This document shows positions 55,880 through 64,000 of a DNA stretch of 64,000 bases, piece by piece (the first letter of the stretch is position 1; each line of letters begins with the position of its first letter). Source of the stretch: Haemaphysalis longicornis. Lineage: Eukaryota; Arthropoda; Arachnida; Ixodida; Ixodidae. Location: positions 42,686,245 to 42,750,244 of the forward strand of contig CM023450.1 of assembly GCA_013339765.2 (NCBI GenBank), given 5' to 3'. The translations under genes and the position numbers were made by a program. The notes under the pieces were generated by a model that saw only the letters and a list, made by a program, of their open reading frames with translations, made no database searches and was not told where the DNA came from.

Positions 55880-57810
55880 ATCGCCATGTCGTGTAATTTT
55901 ACACGTAGGCGTTCTCTTCGTAGTGCCTTGTGACCGCTATAGTAGACCGGCAGTGGCTGACATGATTGATTTGAGAAGCGCCGAAGTTGGCATGGACCAG
56001 ATGTATGCAAGTTCCACGCACCGTAGTGGGTAGATTGCCCCACTTCTTGTTAAGGCAACTCATACTGAACGTATCGATCATGTAGGCATCCAGCCACGTG
56101 TCCCGCTTGGCGTTCACGTTAGTCTCCCATCACCAGAACGGGTCCTCGTTCCTGTTTGTACATGTGTCTGAGTTTGGATCCGATGATTTTTTAGCTTTCT
56201 CTTTAGTAGTGTGAGGTGCAACGTAGAGTACGAGCGTTCTAAAGCCATCGACGTTCGATTTCAGCGCCAACGCATCGCCCGGCACGAACCCACCGGCTTC
56301 TGGTGGCCCACTCTTTGTAATTCCAGTAGAGGGGCTTCGGTCATTTTGACCTAGACGCTTACTCCGTCCGCAGTTCTGTCCACGTTCTGTTCGTATCCAA
56401 CGCAAGTTTAGTCATCGATCTGCATTCGGGCATCATTCCACGTTTCCGTGAAGCATATCACGTGTGCCCTATAGCAGTTCGTCGTGATTAACGTCGCTTG
56501 CGTGGCGCTGAAGCATCGAACGTTGAGTAGGGCTACGATGAATTCGTCTTGGCCGATGTTTGCGTATGGCGTTCTGTAAGGTAGGCTAATCGTTTCTAGC
56601 GGATACTTTTGTAGTCTCTGAAATTCTGCACGATGTGCGCGACCCGGGTTGCCTTTGATGCCGTGGTAGAACTTGAAGTCTCTGGTGGCGTTGGCCAGGT
56701 AAAGTTTTTCCGGATTGGTGCACCGACTCAGGCCGACGTGCACGAGCTTCTGCGGATGTACCTCGTCGTATTCCTACACGCCACTCACGTAAGTGGCTCT
56801 TTAATACTTGTGCACGGTCATTGCACTTGCCTGCATCAGAGGGAATTGTTTGCTTCTGACAACCTCCTTTTCCTGTCTGCGCAGAGTGACCACAACCACT
56901 GTGGGTCCGATAGGCACCCAGTCAGACTCGATCCTGTTGGAGTTTCCGCCAGGTACTCCAACCACAGGTGCAGGTTCCGCTTGGTCACCAGACCTGACTT
57001 GTATACCGGCTTTGCGAGCACGAGGCGCTTGAGGTGCACGTCCACAGCCATGTCATCCGTACAGCACGCGGGAGTAGCTGCGCCGTTTCCTGAACGGCGA
57101 TAGGCACGTTCCCCATCTGGCGGCGTATTCCGTACTTACCGTAGCCTCTGGTCTGACGGCGAATGTTCATGAACGGAATTCGAGGCAAGACCATCCCCGC
57201 TGTTACCTCGTTCAACCGCGGCAACGAGGCGGGCTTGGTCGGGTGCACGAACCCGTTGGTCACGCTAAACGGAGGCACCTTTCCTCGAACTAGCGAATCG
57301 CGGCACGTCCGACACACTCCCTTCTCCTCGTGGTCCTCCGGTGCGTCCGAGAAGATCTCACGCAGCACTCGAAGACCCTCCGTGTGTTTCTGGTGCTTGC
57401 GAATGGATCTTATCATCGTTAGATTTGAGCCAAACCACAACCCATCGCACACTCCACACGAGTGTCCAAATTCGACTGAGAAAAACCCATGGTTGAATCC
57501 AGCGTCAGCTGCCGTTACCGACGGACGTTTCTGCTGCTGACGAGCGGTATCGGCTGTACGTTGCCGGTACCGCTCATGCACCTTCACCCGGTTGCGCTGA
57601 ACGGATTCGGTGTTTCGGGCCCCCGGAGGTCTCTTGGCCGCATTCTTTGTGGCCACGTGGTCCATGTTGGCTCTCTGAACTCGTTTACGTTCTCTATCCC
57701 CAGCGCGACGATCTTCGAGGTGAGCTGCCTCCTCATTAGGCGTGCGGACGACCCGTGGGTGACCCATCCATGCGCCGGCTCCATGCGCCTGAGCCTGGCG
57801 CACTTCTAGG
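55880..57810 (-). pseudogene. Helitron/Helentron remnant: N-terminal domain, helicase C-terminus, AP endonuclease
   Basis: Rolling-circle transposon protein on the minus strand. An N-terminal basic region precedes a cysteine domain (SCGVCDGLWF, CRTCRDSLVRGKVPP, GFVHPTKPASLPRLNE) and NVPIAVQETAQLLPR at about 57,070-57,560, then DVHLKRLVLAKPVYKSG. At about 56,945 it jumps to the end of the SF1 helicase: VVVTLRRQEK, QFPLMQASAMTVHK and HVGLSRCTNPEKLYLAN. An EEP/AP-type endonuclease follows: ALLNVRCFSA, VICFTETWND (56,430-56,535), LVLYVAPHTT and at the end LPTTVRGTCIHLVHANFG. The HUH nuclease and helicase motifs I-IV are missing. C-terminal endonucleases are known from animal Helentrons. Confidence 0.8.
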
Positions 57811-58179
57811 ACACGTTGCGAATGACAAACGCACAGCCCTATATCATGAGCGGAGCCATCGGGTTACGCGAGCAGTGTGATTGCACTAGCGAAAGTGTTG
57901 CCATGATTATGTTGGAGTTTCTTTTTTGGCCAATCTTGGCCAATCTCTCTACAAAGTTGGGCGTGACAAACGTGGGCCGGGGTTTTAACTGCTCGGCAGT
58001 CGCCGCAAGGCACGAGTTCACGTGCGCGCGCTCGGAAATTTCTTGGGATTTTTAACCGCGGGCACGAAAAAATTAGATTTACTAAAGAGCTCCGCTTTTA
58101 ATATGACGCGAGTGTGATGAGGAGGGCGGTATGCCGAGACGGCGGGCTACGAGATAACCGAGAGAACGAAGAGGCCACC
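57811..58179. other. Spacer, may include Helitron 5' end
   Basis: No defined Helitron terminus could be placed. Confidence 0.4.
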
Positions 58180-58400
58180 GAAGATAGAAGAAGAAAATAA
58201 CTTCATTTTGACAAGGATCCCCTAGTCCGGAGCTCCCGGGATAGCCGACAGGGCCTTCTCTGCGCGTTCAATGAGTGTTCTTTGCACTTCCGCGCTAGAG
58301 TCGGCCAGCCTCCTTTCCCATGAAGTGGGGGTAGGATTGGGTATGGGGGAAGGTTAGGAAAGCGGCGGAGAAAGTAGGGCGAAAGGCGCGTGACATGGTC
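58180..58400 (-). mobile_element. LINE 3' end fragment
   Basis: The minus strand reads WERRLADSSAEVQRTLIERA then KALSAIPGAPD and a stop, the last residues of an RNase H-type LINE ORF2. The 3' UTR follows towards 58,180. Confidence 0.55.
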
Positions 58401-59890
58401 CTCCCGCAGCGACGCGGTATACGAGGCGACGCCAGAATATATCGCGCACCTTCGTGCGTTCGCTGATGCGGCGATCCCTTCGTGAGACGCAGCAGGTATG
58501 CACCGTCACCCAGAAACTGCAGCTTACCTTGCGGACAAATTTCTCACTAGGAGTATCGTTAATCGTCAGCCAAATCTTTTGTTTTTTACTTCAAGCACGG
58601 CTTGATATTTGCGCCAGAAAAAAAGAAAGATAGCACAATTTACCATGGAAACTCGGGAAGCCAGCTTGTCGGACCACATTCACAAATTCCCGCTGCAGCA
58701 AAGCGTTACTACTTTCGTCCGGCGGTTTCAAGGAGGATGCGCAAGTTAACCTTTTGAAAGGAGACACGCCCGGCGAAACACCTCTCGCAGCGGATCGCGC
58801 GTGATTCCCTGGGCCCACTGTCGGCGCTGCGCACAAGGCCCTGTTTTAATTCGTTCTGCGACTTAGCGGCGGCAGCTCAGCTGATCGGCACCCGACCAAA
58901 CCCGCAGCCTCCCACGCATGCGCCGAGGGGTCGTCTCGGGCTATGTGACTCATCTTGCGCCACGTTCGCCGTGAAACAGAAACGCCGCGTTTGCCGTGAA
59001 TGAAAGCGAGGCCGGGCCTCCTTCTGTGAGCGTTGCACGGGACCGAACGGCTTTGAGCCGTGGTCAGCAATAGAGCTACATCAAAGGTTAACCAAGCGAA
59101 AATATGACTCAACCAGACTAAGCCAAGCTTTTGCTTTGCATATCCAAGGTTAGCTGAGCCAATCTGCAACCATTCTTTGCTTAAGTTGCCAACAATGAGC
59201 CGTCCATGCATACGTGCACCTGTATACTTTCGTATGCGTGAACCGGCATTCCCTTAATGACGTGCTGGCCCCTCTTTTTAACAGCTTCTGCACAACTACC
59301 CCTTCGTGCACAATTTTCGGTTTTCATACAGTGCTCGCGAATCGCCCTCCACCTGGGCGCTTTCTTCCCTCATTCAAGCAATACCTGTAAAAGAAACCAT
59401 ATACCATGATCCTCTTCTGCTGCTTTCCTGCCTCCCCCCTTCCCCCACAGATTCTTACGCAGTGACATTCGTCCATTCTCAAGCAATCATGCTGGTGAGT
59501 CGGCGTTTCTCGCGGATTCGCGGGTGGCCCCACGACCACCGTCTTTCGCGTGATCGTGTTCCTTGAAGTACTTTCTCTGGCTACATGGTTGGGTATAATG
59601 GCTCCCGGATGACCCAGGTAGTTTTAGCTTGCAAGTACTATGCACTTCCAAGCCAGTCTGGCAAGGTTTTCATCGTGATGCAACTAGTGGTTGTTAAAAC
59701 AAAAAGCTTCTACAAGTTCTTGTTAGAATTTGTTGTGTCTCGTTTGCCGGACCAGTAGGGTTGTTTTGCATTTATTTTAGCCTTATTTGGGGATGTCGTT
59801 TTCCTAGACGAGCGTGGTTTTTATTAAGTAATGAGAAGTTGGTTCCTGTTGGAGGATACTGGCTAATTCCTTGCTCTGTAATGTAGAAGT
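58401..59890. other. Unassigned spacer
   Basis: No gene recognised. Short frames only (for example 58,591-58,836 and 58,846-59,211, minus). Confidence 0.5.
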
Positions 59891-59987
59891 TGAAGAAGTA
59901 ATAGCAGTAGTAGTAAAAGTAGCAGTAGTATTGGTGTGGTGGTAGTAGTAGAGAAGTAATAGTAGCAGTAGTAGTAATAGTAGTAGC

Positions 59988-60030
<43 letters not shown>

Positions 60031-60093
60031 AGTGTAGTTGTTGCTGTTGTAGTAATAGGAATAGTAGTATTGACAGTAGTAGTAGTAGTTGAT
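59891..60093. repeat. (AGT)n trinucleotide microsatellite
   Basis: About 200 bases of AGT/AGC triplets. The poly-leucine frame on the minus strand is an artefact of it. Confidence 0.9.
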
Positions 60094-60269
60094 TATAGAC
60101 GTTTATTGAACTCAAATGGGTATGGGAGGGGGGTACAATCTTCTGTGATGGTCTTGAGGTGATGACCTACATATGGTGTACCTTAGCCTAAAATGCCTTG
60201 GCGTATACCGAAGCCCGAACGGCCCGGTTTGTCAATCAACGCTGGTTCCCACATTGAGAGTAAACTTGC

Positions 60270-60473
60270 AAGTGAAAACAGGAGAAAGTTGTCGATGCTT
60301 ATCTAGGAGGCGTGAATACGTAAGCGTTTTCATAATTACCGACATATATTGAGGACTCGAGTATGCAAAATGTGCTGATTTTATATGCGCTTTCTTACTA
60401 CGATATAGGCTTCCTTGCGATGCACTGGAACGCCGCCTTGTGTGCTTTGCGCCGCTTCAGCAATCTTTTTATC
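60270..60473 (-). other. Probable 3' UTR/flank of receptor gene B
   Basis: Aligns with 44,515-44,715 beyond the stop codon of gene A. Confidence 0.5.
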
Positions 60474-60807
60474 TCAGTGTGGGAGAAAGTGCGTTGTGGG
60501 TGTCGTTTTGGGTAGCTTCTTGACCCGGAAGAGACGGGCTCTGCTCATACGCAGCGATCGTGACGTCGTCTGCAACGCCGCCGTCGTGTCGGTCCAGCGG
60601 TGGTTCAGGCGCTCGGCCGCGAGCACCAGCGCGGCAAGGGCGATGCCCATGACCCAGGCGATGAATATTCCCTGCAGCCCGTCCATCTGGCTGCTGGTGC
60701 GCACTTTCTGCTTGTGGAGCGCCGACTCCCGGCGACAGGGTGCCCCTTCGTAACCGCTGTCCCGGTACAGCTTGTGTACCAGGCCGCGTTCGATGAACAT
60801 CACGATC
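60474..60807 (-). CDS. Gene B last exon: end of S2, M4, cytosolic tail
   Basis: Acceptor CGCACGCCAG then GATCGTGATG. Reads IVMFIERGLVHKLYRDSGYE, M4 LQGIFIAWVMGIALAALVLA, tail RSLRMSRARLFRVKKLPK. The tail is the best-conserved block versus gene A, which suggests constraint. Confidence 0.85.
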
Positions 60808-63414
60808 CTGGCGTGCGCAGGAGGAAAGAGCGGCAACTCTGTACAAGCGCGCTCGCAGATTTTTTTTCGAATGAAATATCGGGCCGAACAAGCACACTTT
60901 CTTCATTCGAGCGTTACGACATTACTGCGTAACGCTGTTAAAGGAGAAATAGGAATTTAAACCTCAGTAGCTTCGGCAGCTCTCTAATATTCATGATTCT
61001 GCTTAGCGAAGCCAGGGAACAAGCGACTGCATCACTTTGAAGCGAAAAACAAGAATTAAAGTTTCGGTAGCTCTCGCCGCGCTCTAGTATTCATGAGCCT
61101 GTTTAGCGAAACTTGAAACGGTGCGACCAAATAGAACACACAAAAGCGCTCTTTGCAGGTGAACTCTTTATGGAAGCAGACGCAGCAACTTTGAAAGCAG
61201 AGGAACTGTTTCTTAAACGCAATACTCCACAAATAGGATATTTCCGACATCAGTACGTACTGCGTCAGAAGACGTCGTATAGCTTTTCATGGAGCTCTTG
61301 CATCAGTCCCGATTACGATGCCACGGCCTCCTCCCGTCGCCCCACTCCCCTGGACTTTTTCAAGGAACAGTAAAGGCTGAATGAATTTTTGCTTGAACTG
61401 AAAAACTGCCGCGGCTTAAGTTCGGCAGGGAGTGCTGCCTTGTCTGACGAGAAATAAATAATTTAAACTCGCATTTCAGTCTTCCGTTTCTTTTCTATTT
61501 TTCCGTGACGTTGATAGCCCCGTCAGAAAACACCCAGGCGGAGGCGGAGTCCTATTTTCAATTTCAATCGGTCTTCTTCATCTCATTAAAAGCCTGTTTT
61601 ACAGCGAAGCTGTCTTGCACTAGGCTCTGACAGGAATTGCGGGCGCTTACACGCCGGGTTCCCCCAAGACGTGGGGACGGCGGCTCGCAATTGTCTAATT
61701 GCCGCCGTGTTGCTGTTTGCTCTGTTCACAGTGCTACAGCGGGGATATGCCAGAGGCGGTCATCTGAATACTGTCTGCAGCGCTGCACGCGTTTCGCGAC
61801 AAGTTTACAAAGTCGAATGCGAAACGTGCGACCGGTTGGCTTGGTTGTAGCGAGCCTCCGTGCAGTACACACACGGACATAATTTTAGACCGGTACTGCG
61901 GAGTAGCCGATCAGAAGAATCAGAAATCCCTCAATCTGTGAACACTTTCGGCACATTTTCCTTTTGAATACAGTTTTTCCTCGTCTTGTCTTCTTCCTCA
62001 TCATCGCCTGATTCCTGCTTCGCACGTCGACACCCCCGTGTACAGAAGAGCGAGCACCTAGCTTCTTCTCCAACAACCGAACTAAAACCATCAACGAAGT
62101 TTTAATCTCATCTTCACTCAAAGTGACGGCATGATGTTTTCCTAAAGCATCATTTTGAGTGAGAAGAAAACCTTCGTTGACACTAAGCTCTTCCTATGGT
62201 GTGTAACTGCGAAAGCATGAACGTCCCATTGAGCTCCTGATAAGCTTTACTGCCGCCTCACGTTGTGGGAGGGTTTCGACCGCTTGCCGCTTAAGACGCT
62301 TTGCTTCGCAAACAGCTTCCACCTTAACGATTTCGAATTGCTTAGAGCTGCCTCCTAAACGTTGCGCCCCTCCTCGTTCCTGCCGCCATGTAATAAGAGC
62401 GCTGTCAACGATAGGAAATTTCGTTGCCTACCTTTTCACTAGTTCGGCAGCGTTCTACCGCTCCCTCACTCGATCTTCGGTGTGCTAGCGTGGACGGCAA
62501 CCTTTCTATACTGCCGAGTTTCAGCTCTGAATATGGAACGCCTGGTGGTCAAAAACAACCCTGCAACACTTTCGATAAGTGCGTTGACGCTTTCCTTCGC
62601 GTCTTGAACCACTGTGAAATTTATAGTTATCGCCAGCACGGAGCGGCACTGCGTGATTTGCTCGTCGCACCAGATACGCCTTCCGTTTCTGCTTTGTTGC
62701 TGTCGAAATGTTGCTGTAGAAAAGCATTCATTGCTGCAACTGAAGAAAAACCGGCCAAAAGCCGCTACTTGGCCTTAGTGACGTAATTCGAGCCGTCGAA
62801 GAACATCAAGACAGAGAAAATCTTTTGAGGGGGTTTAAAGTTATCTGATGGGCATAGAGCAGTAATTTTTGGCTGAGGTACTTTGCGACTCCCTCATCTA
62901 TGTACGGGGTGTGTTGGGTGACTACATTGGGCAAGCATTTAAGATTTCAAAAAAAAAAAAAGTTGAATAAAGTGTTGCAGGGCCCCTTTAAGGAACGCCT
63001 CTGAAACCCGTACTTTAGGAGCCGCTTCACGGCTTCTGACGCCTGCGCCGTGAATGGTTTTTCCGCTCGCGGGTAAAATTACTTTACTTTGGCAATAATA
63101 ACTTTCGTTACTTGTGACGGTTGTCAGGCTCCCGGGACAAGAGGTAAAACTGGTATAAGGGTTCGCACGCTTGTCAGTGCGGACACTGCACAGGATATGA
63201 GAGAATAGGCATGTGCTGATAAGCGCGGGTACTTTTTCCCAATGCCGTGCCGCACGCGCGGGTCCAGCCTTTTGTTGGTGAACATGGACAGGGGAAGCTG
63301 CGCCATCACTCTGGGTGCGTAGTAGAACTCTCCGTTCATCGTTCCCAGCTTGCCGCAGAGGTCTTTCAGCACACCGTATACCGGATGCGGCGTGAAGATC
63401 ATGGCAACTTCGCC
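60474..63414 (-). CDS. Ionotropic receptor (iGluR-like) gene B, last two exons, continues past right edge
   Basis: Tandem paralogue of gene A about 16 kb away, same strand. Exons seen: 63,233-63,414 (182 bases, S2 lobe) and 60,474-60,807 (end of S2, M4, tail). Boundaries, lengths and phases equal those of gene A. Both exons are open with no stops. The intron (60,808-63,232) is longer than in A and carries a MITE, a hairpin and unassigned DNA. Upstream exons (M3, pore, M1, S1) should lie to the right of 64,000. The product would be a membrane cation channel, probably chemosensory by family; its ligand is unknown. Confidence 0.75.
60960..61130. repeat. Local tandem duplication in gene B intron
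   Basis: 60,965-61,030 and 61,065-61,125 share GGTAGCTCTC/AGCTCTC, CTAGTATTCATGA/CTAATATTCATGA and GTTTAGCGAA/GCTTAGCGAA. Gene A has a single corresponding block near 45,205. Confidence 0.6.
61380..62548 (-). other. Gene B intron, no gene seen
   Basis: Unassigned, apart from the hairpin at 62,091-62,180. Confidence 0.5.
62091..62180. repeat. Imperfect hairpin
   Basis: TCAACGAAG...TTCACTCAAA at the left pairs with TTTTGAGTGAGAA...CTTCGTTGA at the right across a 25-base loop. Could be a tiny MITE. Confidence 0.55.
62549..62987. mobile_element. MITE copy 2
   Basis: Same element as 53,827-54,271 (shared CAACACTTTCGATAAG, GCACTGCGTGATTTGCTCGT, AGTAATTTTTGGCTGAGG, AGTGTTGCAGGG). The right end keeps CCCCTTTAA; the left TIR is degraded. 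It lies in the gene B intron. Confidence 0.75.
63233..63414 (-). CDS. Gene B exon: S2 lobe
   Basis: Acceptor GTGCTTGCAG, donor AAAAA/GTACCC. Reads GEVAMIFTPHPVYGVLKDLC, GEFYYAPRVMAQLPLSMFT, and ends with a split Lys codon as in gene A. Confidence 0.85.
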
Positions 63415-64000
63415 CTGCAAGCACACGAAAACAACATTTTTGTCACCATAAGTATCGTTGTCCTGCTGAAGTTGATGCGTGATACTGGATTATGAACCGA
63501 GTGCATTACTCTGTCTGTCAACTTTTTCATGAATGGGTGCAAAGTGTAGTGTTATGTTTGAGCTCAGAGGTCTTTGCCTGATATTTCCCGGCTGTCCAGA
63601 CCGGTAATACCGTTGAGTGTGCTGGTCATGCCGTATGAGTGTTTCGGGCACACGCAATTTTGAAATGCGCCCGGTGAATAATTACAACCCAACTGTGCAT
63701 GCGCATCTTCCTATCGGGGCTTCGTCGAAGTAGGCTTGCCACCGCTTCGCGTATTTAGAACATGTCAGCGTCATAAGTTACTACGGTTTTCATTAAAAGT
63801 GCGATAAATAATTACGTTTGGAGCATTGCAGCTCTCTATTAACAAACCACCGTATCATTTCTCAAGGATTGTTTGCGCACGTTTGAAAAGGGGCAACATA
63901 TGCGCGCGTAATGCTAAATTACTGAAAGAACAAGTAGATCGTAAGCTGTAGGCGTAAGAATCTGCGCTTCCGCTAATTTGTTTCGCCGACACGTCAGATG
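63415..64000 (-). other. Gene B intron to window edge
   Basis: No further exon recognised before the window ends. Confidence 0.5.

Noticed and set aside
59804..60115. Poly-leucine protein on the minus strand
   Set aside because: Translation of the AGT microsatellite.
62424..62786. 120-aa open frame conserved with 53,931-54,116
   Set aside because: Both fall within the same MITE; similarity reflects the DNA element, and flanking frames differ.

Overview
The window looks like repeat-rich DNA of a hard tick (metastriate Ixodida). The evidence is Ruka-type tRNA-derived SINEs, RTE elements with (ATG)n tails, RNase H-encoding LINEs, a Penelope-like element, a Helitron with a C-terminal endonuclease, and intron-containing chemosensory receptor genes. 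Nothing suggests bacterial or organelle origin. All calls come from reading translations and aligning parts of the window to each other by eye; no database was searched. Family names are therefore best matches, and element ends are approximate unless a target duplication is visible.

Left two thirds (1-44,300): almost entirely transposon debris. In order: a minus-strand LINE with ORF1, endonuclease and RT (1-2,660); a minus-strand RT/RNase H LINE (3,440-5,925) abutting another RT fragment and a SINE (to 6,562); an RTE tail (6,785-7,640); a foldback element (9,100-9,470); a plus-strand LINE (10,110-11,830) ending in an ATGG array; a second plus-strand LINE that lost its RT (12,285-16,350); a GC-rich stretch holding a TIR element with an 8-bp target duplication (17,691-18,197); a third plus-strand LINE (19,770-26,215) whose RNase H is split by a 1-kb insertion; two degenerate intronless TMED/p24 cargo-receptor copies (26,290 and 31,719) with related 3' flanks; a Penelope-like element with an inverted partner (27,770-28,521); a solo LTR with a 5-bp target duplication (34,734-35,383) next to a 42-bp minisatellite; and alternating RTE and LINE remnants (39,600-44,300).

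Right third (44,300-64,000): the only region with credible host genes. Two ionotropic receptor (iGluR-like) paralogues lie in tandem on the minus strand. Gene A (44,716 to at least 53,111) can be followed through seven exons covering the ligand-binding domain, M1, pore, M3 and M4, with matching splice phases. One exon carries a one-base frameshift. Gene B (60,474-63,414, continuing past the right edge) shows its last two exons, with the same boundaries and related intron and 3' flank. A decayed Helitron, a LINE tail and a pair of TTAA-flanked MITEs sit in and between the paralogues. The likely biological content is a small tandem chemoreceptor cluster being reshaped by transposons.
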